Below, one piece after another: positions 11,605 to 24,126 of a DNA stretch of 64,000 nt. The DNA is from Metarhizium brunneum (Eukaryota; Ascomycota; Sordariomycetes; Hypocreales; Clavicipitaceae). The number at the start of each line of letters is the position of its first letter. The first letter of the stretch is position 1. The notes under the pieces were generated by a model. The model searched no databases and was not told the origin of the DNA. It saw nothing but the letters and a program-made list of their open reading frames with translations. The translations under genes were made by a program, and so were the position numbers. The stretch spans positions 806,001-870,000 of the forward strand of contig NC_089428.1 of the NCBI RefSeq assembly GCF_013426205.1, given 5' to 3'.

Positions 11605-14394
11605 ATGACCGACCCGCCGTTCCTCCTGAAGCCTAAGAGGCTCTCCCTCGTCGCGCAGTCACCCGCCCGATCTCGCGCGGGAGATGACATCTTCTCCCAT
11701 TTGAGCCCAACCACAGCCGTCGAGGCCTTGACTTCAGGCAACGGGGCCTTGCGAGGCTGCCTGGATGGCGCGTCTGCTACCGAGCGAGACTTTGCTATGC
11801 GAGCAGCGATCGCTTCACAAAGAATATGGGAGTGGATTGACGAGCTTTCCGGCTGGGCGTGGCCTCTCGAGAGCGCCTCAACTGGGTTTTTGACACCCAA
11901 CAACATACTGCCAAGACTGTCATTCCAAGCCAACGTGCCAAAGATTGATGGAAGCGAGTATGTTGGCAGCCTACACGCTCGAGAGGTGGCTTTGTACGAG
12001 CGAAGAATTGAAGAGATACATCGAGATATGGATAGCTTGGCACTGGAAGAGATCAAGAGCCAAGTCCTGACGAACCACATCCTACCCCTTTCGAGACCGA
12101 ATACACCACTGTCAATATCAAGCAAGGGAATACCTCTTACCTCTACTTATACCAAGATGGAGGACCTCTCTGCAGTTGTCACCACAATTGTCGTCCAGAC
12201 ACTACCAAAGATCTCCAGACTCAACCAATTGCTGCGAATCTGGAGCAGCCGTCTAGCTGTTCTGCAACGTGTTCCGCCCTTGCTTTACGCCCTCGAGGAC
12301 GCCGAGGCTGGGGTCAAGGCTGGCTGGACTGCTATTTCTAAGCCACTTAGAAGGTCCATTCAGGTTGATGGCAGAGGGGCTGTTGTCGAGAAACCGAAAC
12401 TGAATCGTAGTGACTTTGAGGTCATGAACAAAGTTCTTATCAAGAAGGTCGCAACTCCTGGCAGAGCATTGGATTACATGCTTGATACTTTGGAAGGAAT
12501 GGACGACACAATTCCAGACAGCTGGTTGGATCGTATGGAAACCGTTGAGCGCAGCTACAGTGAGTGGGTGGCTGCTTGCGAGAGAAAGATCTGCGAAACA
12601 GAGTGGTCTAGGTCTGCAGAAAGACAAAAATCTCCAAAGTCGCCTTTAGCACAAGCTGCTAAGGAGATCATTGACTGCACATTATCTGAGTCTAGCGACC
12701 TGCCCACAGATGACTCTGGGGTCGCAATCATGTTACCGGTTTCTCCGAAGCATAGTAGTACATCAGTCATTCCTGTTTCATCAGGTGTCAAGGATGGTGT
12801 TGTACCCCAGACGTCGGCTAGTGGTGGCCTATCTAGCCATGATGCCAGAGAACCACAGTACATTGAAGATAACGGCCCGAGAACTCCATCTGATGAAGGA
12901 TCCTTTGATTCCGAACTTACGGCAGAATCTTCCGCCGAGGCTAACCAATCAATATTTGTTGGTGACAATGACTCGCTAATAGAGCACGACATGTCACATA
13001 TTACCAGGACTATGTCGCCGGTGGACGAAGAGGAGGAAGGAGGATCTGAAGCAGACCTACCGCGGCTTCACAAAAGTATTACACATCATAGCAGATCCCT
13101 CGAAAGCTTTGTGATGATGCATGGAGATGGAGACACAAGCCGATTCGATCTGACCAGTGATTTGCCTGAAGTATCAGCTTCTCCCCCAGTGCCTCGAGAT
13201 CGGATCCGCGAGGCCCAATTTGTTGATGACAGCCCTCCCAGCTCGCCACCACTTCCTCTGGACGACACGAGGGACTCTTCACCCCCAAATGGATTACTCG
13301 ACAGCCCTATCATTACGTCAGTGCCCGAAGATGACAGCTCTATGTATGGCAAGACGCTTGTTGAAGGCTCATTCGTCTTTGATTTCGATGATTCTATGTC
13401 AGTATCCGAAGCAGCTGGGCCCACGTATCGACGAGACAGCACTGGGGACAAGCAGCTGCGCCAACAGATTAGTGATATTATTGAGTCAATACCGGCCAAG
13501 ATCAAGTTATCAGCCGAGACGCCTGCCGTCAACCTGAACCCCCCGGACTTACAGTTACCTAGGATTAAGAAGAAATCATCCAAGGAGATGTTCAAAAGGA
13601 GCACATCAGGCCTGTCGTCTCGCACTACGACACCCTCTTTCACCCTGTCGCCGGCAAGAAGCACACGACCGCGTCCCACAAGGGGCCAACAGGAAATTAA
13701 GGTCTATCATTTATCCCGGTCGAACGGCGAACCACCTATCAAGCTCTTCATTCGATGTGTTGGCGAGCATGGTGAACGTGTCATGGTCCGAGTTGGTGGC
13801 GGGTGGGCCGACTTGAGTGAGTACTTGAAGGAGTACGCGAGCCATCATGGGCGTCGCTCGGCCGGAAAAGAAAAGGCTGCCAGGATTGAAGTTCAAGATG
13901 TCCCGCGCGGTTCTACACCATCCGCGATGGGGATGGGATCGAGCACACCAGACCGCCCAGCCTCGGCTGCTGCGGTTTTATCTGAGCATTCCCCCGTTAC
14001 ACCGCTCAATATTCGCAAAACAAGGAGAAGCATTGGTGCCGCTAACAGCGAGCTGCCAAGATTGCTACCCAAGACACCCGCCATAGCCACCCAGCCTGCT
14101 GATACGCCGTCATCATCAGAATCAACTCGCTCCAGACCCGGGTCTCGTCTCAGCTGGCTTGAAGATGATAGCTCATTCCTTGGTCTTGCCGGGCCAACAG
14201 GCAAGAAGGTTGAAATGAGTGAAGAGAACAAAGCTTGGGTGGAGAGTGTTAAGGAGAAGGTTCGTCAAGTTAGTGTTGAGAGGAGGATTCCCCCACCCGA
14301 AGAGAGGAATAGATTTGGTGATTTGGGTAGAGTTGGCGGCACGAAGAGGTTGTTTCGAAAGGCGGCCGAGAACGGCGTGCAGGGAAAGAGGTGA
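11605..14394 (+). CDS. KAR9: KAR9-family cortical/spindle-positioning protein with C-terminal GAR (Gas2-related) domain
   Basis: Single exon of 929 aa. The first ATG is at 11605; the frame extends upstream to 11551 only through non-ATG codons. The N-terminal ~330 residues are helical and match the fungal KAR9-like pattern (RIWEWIDELSGWAWP; RLNQLLRIWSSRLAVLQ). A long Ser/Pro/Asp-rich disordered middle follows (about 340-690). Near residues 699-755 is a segment ending in MVRVGGGWADLSEYL, the hallmark of a GAR microtubule-binding domain. The tail is basic. Kar9 links microtubule plus-ends (through EB1) to cortical actin and myosin and orients the spindle or moves nuclei. The family call rests on overall architecture and is less certain than the GAR call. 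Confidence 0.72.
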   Translation: MTDPPFLLKPKRLSLVAQSPARSRAGDDIFSHLSPTTAVEALTSGNGALRGCLDGASATERDFAMRAAIASQRIWEWIDELSGWAWPLESASTGFLTPNNILPRLSFQANVPKIDGSEYVGSLHAREVALYERRIEEIHRDMDSLALEEIKSQVLTNHILPLSRPNTPLSISSKGIPLTSTYTKMEDLSAVVTTIVVQTLPKISRLNQLLRIWSSRLAVLQRVPPLLYALEDAEAGVKAGWTAISKPLRRSIQVDGRGAVVEKPKLNRSDFEVMNKVLIKKVATPGRALDYMLDTLEGMDDTIPDSWLDRMETVERSYSEWVAACERKICETEWSRSAERQKSPKSPLAQAAKEIIDCTLSESSDLPTDDSGVAIMLPVSPKHSSTSVIPVSSGVKDGVVPQTSASGGLSSHDAREPQYIEDNGPRTPSDEGSFDSELTAESSAEANQSIFVGDNDSLIEHDMSHITRTMSPVDEEEEGGSEADLPRLHKSITHHSRSLESFVMMHGDGDTSRFDLTSDLPEVSASPPVPRDRIREAQFVDDSPPSSPPLPLDDTRDSSPPNGLLDSPIITSVPEDDSSMYGKTLVEGSFVFDFDDSMSVSEAAGPTYRRDSTGDKQLRQQISDIIESIPAKIKLSAETPAVNLNPPDLQLPRIKKKSSKEMFKRSTSGLSSRTTTPSFTLSPARSTRPRPTRGQQEIKVYHLSRSNGEPPIKLFIRCVGEHGERVMVRVGGGWADLSEYLKEYASHHGRRSAGKEKAARIEVQDVPRGSTPSAMGMGSSTPDRPASAAAVLSEHSPVTPLNIRKTRRSIGAANSELPRLLPKTPAIATQPADTPSSSESTRSRPGSRLSWLEDDSSFLGLAGPTGKKVEMSEENKAWVESVKEKVRQVSVERRIPPPEERNRFGDLGRVGGTKRLFRKAAENGVQGKR

Positions 14395-14898
14395 AGAAGG
14401 CATGAGATGATTATACCCCTACTTGTATTGGAAACATTGAGAATATTGTTATTGGATTATGGAAGGTTATTTTGTCGGGGGCCGTACTTGAGCCAGACCA
14501 AATGGTAGCCATGGCGGCCGCAGTTTTGCTCTATTCGGGTAGACGTTATAGATATACAGGAGGGGGCGGCAGCAATGAGTTTTTCGTCATTGTGTTTTGA
14601 ACCTGTGTTTGTTGTTTTGTCAAGCTTCAAGATGCGGGCACAGCATAGCTATATGGATGCATGGCATGATGTGTGTTGCCTTGTCCGTGCTTACCACGCG
14701 CTTGTAGTCAAAGACATTCATTATTTATTAGTCTCACCACAACAGGATCTAACTTTTTGTGTTTGGAGCCTTGTCAAGCAAGGATGCCTGAATGCCATTT
14801 CCAGAGAATACAATGTAAACCAGTTTGGTCAACCAACCCGACGCCCGAATACGTTGGTCTCGCACATGGTTATGAGCGGCCTCGCTCCGTGTCCGTTC
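14395..14898. other. Convergent intergenic region between KAR9-like and GH16 genes
   Basis: This 504 bp lies between two genes converging from opposite strands and should hold both 3' UTRs. I see no gene or repeat in it. Confidence 0.6.
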
Positions 14899-16560
14899 CT
14901 AAAGCTCGCTCGGCGAGCCACACTGCCCGGCCTGCCACATCTTGACGGATCTCACCGTCATGCCGCGCTCGGTGCCCTCGCCCCAGGTCGGCAGCCACTT
15001 GGCGGCGGCATCCCAAAAGGTCCACTGGGCGTTTTTGGCACCGTCGATCCAGGGCTTGTCGCCAACGTGGTCCCTTGCAAAACAAAGAGTAAGTTCCATG
15101 GAGACTCTCGAGCTGGGAAATGGGGGGGGGGGGGGGGAAGGACATACAGGAACCAGCCGTTCTTGGAGCCGACGGCCACGCTGAGGATCAGATAGAAGCT
15201 CTGGTCGAAGGGGGCGTTGCCAGTGGTGGAGTTGGACATGGCTCACGGGTTCGCCAGCAGCGTCTGGTTCTCGGCCATGCTGGCGAAGCGGCCGAGGTCG
15301 TAGAGCGGGCGGGCGCGGTCGAAGCCGACAAACAGGATTTGGTGGGCGCGGCTGTCGACGTAGAAGTAGATGTAGCCGGGGGTCCACTGGACGCCGAACG
15401 TGTGGAAGCCGCGCGAGAAGTCGCCGCGGCGGAGCATCTTTGCGTTGGTGGTGCGCCAGTAGCTGTCCTTTTCGGCCGTGGGACCTTGTTGGACGGATGT
15501 TTAGCTTGTGGGATTTGGAGGAGTGGCGAGGAACCGTCGCTTACCCCAGTGGAGGGTGCCGTAGTAGTAGTTGCGGCCGCCTTCGGTGTAGGCGCGCGAG
15601 TTGCCTCTCGATTCCATGATGTCGATCTCGCCGCTGCGAGGCCATTCGCCGTAGGTGGAGGCCTCGGGCATCATCCCTTGGAGGCTTGTTAGATGGACTT
15701 TTTGGGGGGCAAGGGGAGGAGGATTTACAGATGGCGGGCCAGATCCAGTCGCCCCTGGGGAGTTTGGCGACAACTTCCACTCTGCCGTAGCGGATGCTCT
15801 TCTTGCCCTTTGTCGAGAGGCGGGCGGAGCGGATGGGGGGGATCATGGCGCCCTTTTTGGGGTCCGAGGTGGTGATGCAGGAGGTGTTGGCGGTGCTGGT
15901 GCAGCTGCCGTCCTTGGTCAGGTCCAGGGTGTAGTTGGCGAAGAGGTCGTTGTTGGTGATGGGCGTGGACTCGTTGGTGAGGGTGGGAACAATGTGCAGG
16001 CCTTCGGCGTCGACGTACGAGTTCTTTGCGTCGCTGGTGGTCCAGTCGAAGCTGCCTGTGCCGAAGCCGTCGAGCTGCACCTCGTGCGACCAGATATCCT
16101 TGTTCAGGGAGGTGAAGTGGTCTTCGTAGACGAGGCAATACTGGGAAGGAAGCCTTTTGTTACCGGGTGCTTTCGTGAGATGGACAGAGGAGACACAACT
16201 TACAGGCCCGTCTTTGTACGGCCAGACTAAGAAGACGCACGCTACGCCGGCGAGGATGAGGCCGAGGAGGATGAAGCCTCTCACGATCCAGTTGTTCCAT
16301 TTTGTCTTGTTCATGGCCGGATCTGCGAGCCATGGCTTCTCGAACTCGCCGCGCAGACGGTAGCTCTTGAATCTTCGCCTGGACGCAATGTCCAGCGATG
16401 AGAAGTCGCGGGGAATCACGGAGGATGGTCTGGCTGGGACGTCGAGTGCCGACGAGGTTGCTGCGAAGTCACTGTTGATGACAACCTTGACTGCCCTGCG
16501 GGGTGCCGCGGACGGTCCCTCGTCTGGTGGCGTTTCAGACATGTTGTCCACGTTGCTCAT
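14899..16560 (-). CDS. Membrane-anchored GH16 beta-glucanase/transglycosidase, interrupted by an in-frame TGA
   Basis: Five exons on the minus strand: 16560-16204, 16140-15729, 15676-15545, 15484-15148 and 15073-14899. The frame is 471 codons if the TGA at 15245-15243 (codon 381) is read through. Residues 95-113 form one transmembrane helix after a basic cytosolic N-terminus (type II topology). The GH16 catalytic motif GEIDIMES gives Glu273, Asp275 and Glu278, preceded by WPAIWMMPEASTYGEWP. The family acts on cell-wall 1,3(4)-beta-glucans. The TGA sits in LLANP-stop-AMSNS, where relatives as I remember them have Trp, and homology resumes at once (NAPFDQSFYLILSVAVG), so this looks like TGG to TGA. 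A 48 nt intron (15246-15199, GTGAGC to AG) would bypass it in frame but delete conserved residues. The gene may be a recent pseudogene or carry a sequence error. A run of 16 C lies in the last intron. Confidence 0.78.
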
Positions 16561-19500
16561 CTTGACGATGCTCGATGTCCAGTGGTGAAAGGCCTGCTGG
16601 CGAGAAGTGCGGTAGAGCCGAGCAGCTCCAGGACAATATTTACCCTTGGGCTGAAAGACGACTTTTACCAACGACGAGGGCAGGTATTAGATGAGAGGTT
16701 CTACGTGTATCATCAGAACCAGACAGAAATGTCAAGCTGGGCCCAAGCCAAAAAAAAAAAAAGCCTCCACGGCAACTCTCAACTGTCCATCTTGACGATA
16801 CTTGACAAGAAGTTTGTTGCCGGCGTCGCACAGCATGACATGGGATGAAGAGCTGCGCTTTCTCATCCAACTACATACATATGTAGTTTTCTGGCCCAAG
16901 TCCCTGCCCAGCGTTGGTTGCGCTCAGCTCTCCCATTGGCACCGACCCCCCTGCTTGGATCGATTGAAAACAGGAGTGGCGTCATCCGCATCAAGTTAAC
17001 TTGGACGACGAGCGTAAGCAACTGGCGCGAGAAGGCTGGTAATTCGATGATCCGCGAACACACTTGGAGCGGGCGGGCCGCGCGATCGACTCCATTTCAA
17101 CGTGCCATGTGGTGATGAGTCGAGGCGCGGTGAAGACGGATCCTCTCCGAGCGGCATTACAGACGGCAAGGCTGTCTGCGGTGGGCAGCGCGAGATGCCA
17201 GCCTGCAGGTTCGCGTATGCAGCGAGCGCAGCGTTGGGCTGACCATGCCGACTGTGCGCATGCAGTGTCCCCCGAAGCATGACCAGGCATTCATTCCGAC
17301 CGTGGTCGAGAAATATCAGCAGCAACCTGTAGAGATACAACCCGGCTGGTCTATTCTTAGGAGCCCGCACGCCATTATCTGTATGCAGTAGGTGAGCGGC
17401 AGAAGGGCGTTATCAGCTGCAATCCATGCGAGGAAGCGGGACGCCCTGGTTTTGAAAAATGGAGGGCGAGAACAATGGCCCTCTGTGACTGTTTGCAATG
17501 CCAGATTCTTGAGTTTCATGAACGGCTTCGTTGAGACGGACATGCCGACGTGATGGTTCCGCAAATCCGGTTTGCTGTAGTGTCATGACAATGAGGATGC
17601 CACTCTAGATGACGGCTTAAGCCGGTTTTCCACGACGGGGTGTTGTATTGCCCGGTCCAGATAGTCGTATGGGAGGGTTTTCAAAACCTTGGGCCTAATG
17701 CTATCAGGCTGATAAGTCAAGATATACACCTTCCGAATACTGTCGGCTCTGACAGCTGGGCAGGGGTGGCGATGCCCCATGTTTCTGGTACTGGCCTGCA
17801 TATCGTGGCGTCCCCCCTGGTTTAGAGACACAGGGGCGGTAGACTAGCCATGTGTAGCAATTGACAGGATGGAAGAGATGGCGTAATATATCATATCGAT
17901 CTCAGCACCTGGTCTTGGCAATTTGAACCGCCCAGTCTCGATAGACTTAGACTGGCTCGCGGTGACTAGCATGGGAGATGTGATTGCAGAGAACCTTTCT
18001 GAGGCTTTATATGAGACATGTAGGAGAACATAGGAGCCACCGTCCGAAGCCAAGACAAGTACGTTTTGAAGGCTGAAATGCGCGTAAGATGTCCTAGACG
18101 GAGCTGAATAACCATGGGCCTGGCGGTACGAAAACCAGCTGCATCCAGTCTGTCAGATATCGAGATGCTTGATAACGGATGACATGGCGATTTCCAGCAG
18201 CATGCATTACTTCTTGCCGGCTCCTTGAGCCGTAGAGGCACCCTAGGCCCTCGTGCAGCGCCAATTGGTCACAGATATGTTCATCCAGAGTCTCTGCTGA
18301 CTTCCTCCATCGCTATACGCAATGTCATGGCACCAAAAAGCGGAGGAGGCTCCGGTGGTAAAGGCCGTCATCTCCCTTATCATGGACACGGAACATCCGA
18401 CACGTGTAGATCAGGAGTGCTCAGTATTGGCTCTAGGCTGAAAAAATTGAAACGGTCGTCAGGTTCATCCCCCAAAACGATCTTTGTCCAAACTGCGGGT
18501 CGATATGCGGCCGAACCTTAAGCCTTTTGAAAAGCCGAGCCGCTGGGTTGACTGCCGTGGTGCGGAACGAGCAACTCTGTGATGAGACGAGGCAGACATT
18601 CTGGATCGAGACAACTGATGATGGATGTGCGTTGCCAAACAAAGTCCACGGGAACGAGCTTCGGGGTGGTTGGGTTTGGATGGGAAAACATTGCCGTCGG
18701 AGATGTAACCTCGATGCGTTCCCCCTGGTCCTCGTATTGCCCTCAGCGGCAGCCAACAACAACCCTCATTATCTTACCGTCTTGTGGTGGCGGACAATTA
18801 TTACAGATGGTATCCTTGCGGGCAGAGTCGCATTTTGGGGGAACAGCTCCGATGTGTTGTCAGCCGAGTTGAGCTCGCCACACAGCAAGTTGAGCGGCGG
18901 CCGAGAGTTTTGCCAAACAACAAAGGCTGACGGCCTAGACAGCTTCGGGTTGATGAACCGACCGAGGGGAGATTTGACCGCCGGTGGGAAACGGTCGAGG
19001 GGATGGAATGGAATTGCAGTCGCTAGTCAGCCGTGACCGTTTTGCCAAGGGTTTTGTGCGATGGGCTGAGTCGCAGATATTGCGTTGCCTTGGGGGCTGT
19101 TGGAAATGCCCACGCCGCGGCACCAACACCTGCCCGCGTCCCGCCCAGATTGCGCATAAAGGGCGCCGCAGCTGTGGTGTATTGGGCCTGACATGCCGGC
19201 ATGTGTTATCCAGGTGTCTGGCGATTTTGTTGGTTCGTAGCAGTTGCAGAGGCTATCCAGGGACTTGGTCATGACCACGCCGCCAAGCCAAGAAGCCGCA
19301 GCTGCATCTTTGGTCCGGCCAGAGATGCCTGCTCGTCAGAGGCTAGTCGAGACCCCGTCCGCCCCGGGGTCATGGTGGCGCTGGGGCCTGTCGAGGGTGT
19401 CCACTTCAATCTTCCTAGATGAAGCTGGTTGTGATGTTTCCAAGTTGGGATGCCCGCAGCCTGACCAGGCGGCATAGGTCAGCAACGTGATATTACGACA

Positions 19501-19906
19501 AGATGCTGTCAGTTGTGGTTTTTTTTTAAAAAAGATTTTTTCCTTCTCTCGGTGAGCGCTGGACGGATCTACCGTTCCGTGGAGACCCTGGCAGCTTTCT
19601 TCCTGTATTTCATTGTATTAATGCCGACCGGTGGATGCCGTAGACCGTGCCATCTATCTGTTGCCAGATACGCATCCAGAAACATACAGAAGCGTCCAAG
19701 ACCCAAATTACCCTCCTGGAAATGCTTGTTAATACAGATTCAGATTGAAACTTTCCAAAATATATGCTGGGCATCTCCTAGAGAGGGACACCTCTGAAGC
19801 AGGCTGAGAGTCCAGAGTCTTGCACCAATTTCGGCCATTTTGCTGTGTCATAGCTTTTCACCCTCACGAATTGCCGAAAAAAAAAACCCCCAGCTCAACG
19901 GAAAAT
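16561..19906. other. 3.3 kb divergent intergenic region (GH16 / GT2 promoters)
   Basis: I find no supported gene. Short open frames on both strands show no motifs. A run of 12 A near 16750 and T/A homopolymers near 19520-19545 are the only low-complexity sequence. The region must contain the promoter and leader of the minus-strand GH16 gene and the plus-strand glycosyltransferase. Confidence 0.5.
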
Positions 19907-22901
19907 ATGGATGCTTCTCCAAGTATGTCGGCTCATGGTATCGAGCCATCAATGGCGCGAAACAGATCGTTTTGTACAATCTCTGCGAGTTCGATTGACT
20001 CTTCGCCGCAGAGATCAGGGCAAGACTCCCCTTACAACGCCAACCACCACGATGACTTTCGTTTCAGAACAGTAAGGGGAAAAACTTACGTTGACGCAAG
20101 AGAATCAACCATCTGACATTCTGACAGATGGTGACGTACCTACATAATAGAGCAGTAGCCAGTGGCTGGATCCCCCCCGAGTCCGTCAGGTCTCCAGAAG
20201 ACTGCTCTGGCGTGCTCTTGCGAAGATCTCGCGGCAACTACATTGCGTCACAAACACTGAACCCCATTCTCCTCGGTGCGGCTATCCGGCTGAATCTCCA
20301 TGTGGCCATTACCATGCGCCCGCAGATGTTGCAGGGCATTCTCGCCTCCTTGTTGCCTGGGCAGTCTGATTTGAAGTTCAAGGACGGGTCTCAGATTCAA
20401 GTTCTCGACTCATTGGCCCTTGCACAGCCTGCCACGGTAAAGAAGTTCCAGTACGCCTGCGTCTTTAGACAAGAGCGCCTGATTCTCGTCTGGCACGATG
20501 ATCTTGTCCACATTGTTCCTCAAGCCACCCACATAGAAGAAAAGCTGCTCGCTTGGGTACGACTTGTCAAGCCGCTATAATAAAAAAGAAAACATGACAT
20601 CAGAAAGGGCTAACCGTTGTTGGCAGGTTTGGGGAGAAGGGAGACTGCCCGTTAATATCCTACACATGCCGAGCCGCGCTCCGTCAACCTTGTACGACTC
20701 CGGTATATCCAGCCCGATCGGAACGGCGACCCCGGCAGCTGGCATCACCACGCCGGGTCTCCTGATGCAGTTGAGCAGCAGCGAGGACGTCTCAGAGAAG
20801 AATGCCGCCATAGAGCGGCCAGAGTCTGTCGCGAGGCCAGTCGCCCGCGCATCGGCCTTCTTCATCGGCTGCGCCATGTGTCTGTCCCTGTGCCTCCTGT
20901 GCGGTGTATACGTCGGGAAGCTGGTGACGGAGTGTATCCTCGCCAACGACTGGATCAAGATGGCGCTTATCTTCCCCGTCCCCCTGCTCATGTGCGTCTC
21001 CTTGTTCTTCTTCCAAGTCATCTTCACCAACATCTTCCAGATGATTGGGCCCATCGGAGGCATCAACACCAACTCGCGCTACTTTTCTGCACACAAGCCG
21101 TGCCTGAGGCGGGCCTACGCCGACGGCTTTGTCCCGCCCAAGGTCACCATCCAGATGCCAGTCTACAAGGAGGGCATGGACTCGGTCATTATCCCTACTG
21201 TGCGCAGTCTGCAGGCGGCCATGTCGTATTACGAATCGCACGGGGGGTCGGCCAACATCTTCATCAACGACGACGGTCTGCGGGCCGGGTTGACGGATGA
21301 CGAGATTCGGTGCCGCAAGGACTTTTATGCAGACAATAGGATCGGCTGGGTTGCTCGTCCTAAGCATAATGGGGACGAGGACTTTGTGCGAAAGGGCAAG
21401 TTCAAAAAGGCGTCCAACATGAACTTTGCGCTGAATATCTCGCAAAAGGTCGAGGCGTACATGCAAGACCTTGCCGATGCTAGGTTGGCCAACAAGGAGA
21501 CGGATCTCATTACGGATGCCGAGGAGGAAGAGATGTATCAGAGTGCCTTGGCGCGAGTCCTGGAAGAGAACCCGCTTGCTTGGGCGGACGGTGATATTCG
21601 TGTTGGAGAGCTGATTCTCATTGTAGACTCCGACACACGAGTGGTAGGCTGCCCTTTGCTTTCCATCCTTTTTTTTTTCTCCCATGACGTGATGAACCGT
21701 CTTCTCTAACGTTGAATAGCCTGAGGACTGTCTTTTGTATGGTGCCGCTGAGATGTTCCTCTCCCCCGAGGCGGCTATTGTGCAACATTCCACTGGCGTC
21801 ATGCAGGTTACACATGATTACTTTGAGAATGGAATCACCTACTTTACCAACCTAATATACTCCTCCATCCGGTTCTCGATTGGATCCGGAGAGGTAGCCC
21901 CCTTTGTTGGCCATAATGCCTTTCTCCGGTGGCAAGGTGAGAAGAAGTCCTCAACACATGCGATGAAATCGTACTGACGACGTGGACCGCGCCCCCCTTC
22001 AGCTGTTCAAGATGTCGGCGTGCCTGAAGACGACGGCTACGTCCCATACTGGTCTGAGAGTCACGTCTCAGAAGACTTTGACATTGCGCTGCGCCTCCAG
22101 ATGAAGGGCAACATCATCCGCGTGGCCGACTACCACGACAACGAATTCAAAGAAGGCGTGTCGCTGACCATCTATGACGAGATTGCCCGCTGGCAAAAAT
22201 ACGCCTATGGCGTCAACGAGATGATATTCCACCCCATGCACCGCTGGATCTACAAGGGCCCCTTCACGCCGCTCTTCTACACCTACATCACGTCCAACAT
22301 CATGGTGTCGTCCAAAATCTCCATCCTGGCATACATGTGCTCGTACTACGCGCTCGGGTCGGCCATGTTCCTCACGGCGCTCAACTACTTCATCGTCGGC
22401 TGGTTCCGCGACGACCTGGCCTCGAGCTACCTCACGTCGTGGAACGTGCTGCTCTCCCTCGTCGTCGTCTTCAATGCGGCGGGCCCTATTGCGCTGGCCA
22501 TCGTGCGCTACCGCACGGGCGAGAAGGCGCTGCTTGAGGGGCTTGTCGAGAACTTCAAGTGGATGCCCATGATGACCGTCTTCTTTGGCGGCATCTCGTT
22601 CCATATTTCCAACGCCATCCTCGCGCACCTGTTCCACGTCGACATGCAGTGGGGTGCCACGTCCAAGGAGAAGGAGGACAGCAACTTCTTCCAGGAGATG
22701 CCGCGCATCTTCAGGACCTTCAAGTACATGTACCTGATTATCGTGCTGCTCGTGGGCGCCATGGTGTACCTGGGGGCGTTTGCGCCGCCGGACTGGGCCA
22801 TTACCGACTTTTCCGTGATTGTGCCGCTCGCTATCAACCTGGGGTTCCATGCGTTGGTGCCGCTGGTGTTGAATCCCAGCCTGATGATTTTCAACTACTG
22901 A
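19907..22901 (+). CDS. GT2: Polytopic family 2 glycosyltransferase, ZtGT2/FgGT2-like
   Basis: Five exons: 19907-20071, 20128-20556, 20627-21643, 21720-21936 and 22003-22901, giving 908 aa. The N-terminal ~200 residues are soluble. Two membrane segments follow, then a GT2 catalytic domain with FINDDG (about 411), VDSDTRV (about 532), EDFDIALRLQ (about 633, catalytic base) and RWQKYAYG (the RW of the Q/RxxRW-type motif, about 672), then several C-terminal helices. This is the layout of processive synthases such as cellulose and hyaluronan synthases, but not of chitin synthases (no QRRRW). Characterised relatives in Zymoseptoria and Fusarium are needed for hyphal growth on solid surfaces and probably make an outer-wall polysaccharide at the plasma membrane; the product is unknown. 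All splice junctions keep frame. Confidence 0.82.
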
Positions 22902-24126
22902 GCACAACGGTTGTTGCTGGCTGCATGGCTGTATATTTTTCTCTTTGTTGTCGGTTTAGATTGGCAGTAGCTTGCTTCGAACTGTGCGATAGATGGCGTT
23001 AGGTTACATTCATTAGAGACCACGGTCATGGCATAAACGGAACATGATGGGGATATAGAGGGATTGTGCCCAGTAAGCATATAATAGAGTTTGAGCATCA
23101 GGTGTTTTGAATCCCGTCCCGCCACGTCCTCTGCGACGTGCATGTGATGGTCCCCCGTCATCGGATTTGACAAAAAGAATGTGTTGTAGCCACGTACCGT
23201 TGCCGCCATTGGGGCGAAGCAGACACCAATCAGCGTCGAGGCTGTGGTGACTGGTCATGCGGATCCGGGAATTCCAACACCTCGCAGCGCCGGATTCAAG
23301 GCGTGAGATGTGTTTGAGGAGCAGGGAAATGCGCATGTGCAACTTGATCATCATAACCTCTCACCAACAGGTGAAAATTGGTGGAGACTCTGAGAGCCCA
23401 AAGAGCGCTCCTTCCTGTGCGCGAATTGTAGCGTTAATGGATTGACGTGACGCAAATGGCTAGTGCTGCGACAGCTCCTTCCCTCTCTCCCAATTGGCGT
23501 CGCTTCCCCCCCCCGCCCCCCCGCAACATCCCCGTGGGTCCCCCTCCAATGCCGCCTCACCCTCTCTTGACCTCATCCCCATCCAATCTCCGCCCTGCCG
23601 TCCTTCCGTTTCAGCATCATTGTGTCGACTGTTATTTCGGGACCAATTGTTCACCAGCCTCTGTTTATTCTACCTTCATCTTCACACGAACCCTGACACT
23701 TGTAAACCATTGCCGCCTGCCTTGTCGGGAGCGTTCAAGGAGCCCTCGGCAGCCACGTAACCCCGACCGGAACTCCGCGCTCTCTTGTCTATTGTCCAAA
23801 AGGCTCGTCCGTTGCTACTACTGCACTGCACGTCTTGCGCTCTGAATGCCCTCCAATTAGTAAAGGACCTATTTAGACTGTGAGTGATATTGAATTGATA
23901 TTCTTAAAACAGCAATAAGGCGGGGATTGTAAGAGAAGGTGAAGAAACAAGGAAGAACGCACCCCATGGCTAAGACAACGCATGGAACATGGCTGACCAG
24001 GAAAAACCCCGCGACATGTTGCGTATATATTATCTGACACGGCACATTTATAGGAGCTTGAGCTTGTGATACTTGCGGAAAGAGAAGTCCCCCGTTCTTG
24101 TCTTTATTTATAACTCTTGTGCGGGT
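22902..24126. other. Intergenic region upstream of the EEP gene
   Basis: No gene is recognised. The stretch 23450-23830 is C/T-rich with poly-C runs, as in fungal promoters. The rest shows no motif I can name. Confidence 0.5.

Noticed and set aside
15120..16230. Plus-strand frames of up to 191 codons over the GH16 gene
   Set aside because: Gly/Val-rich antisense shadows of GH16 exons.
20792..22907. Long minus-strand frames (336 and 279 codons) opposite the GT2 gene
   Set aside because: Shadows of the strongly supported GT2 exons; no motifs and no sensible start.
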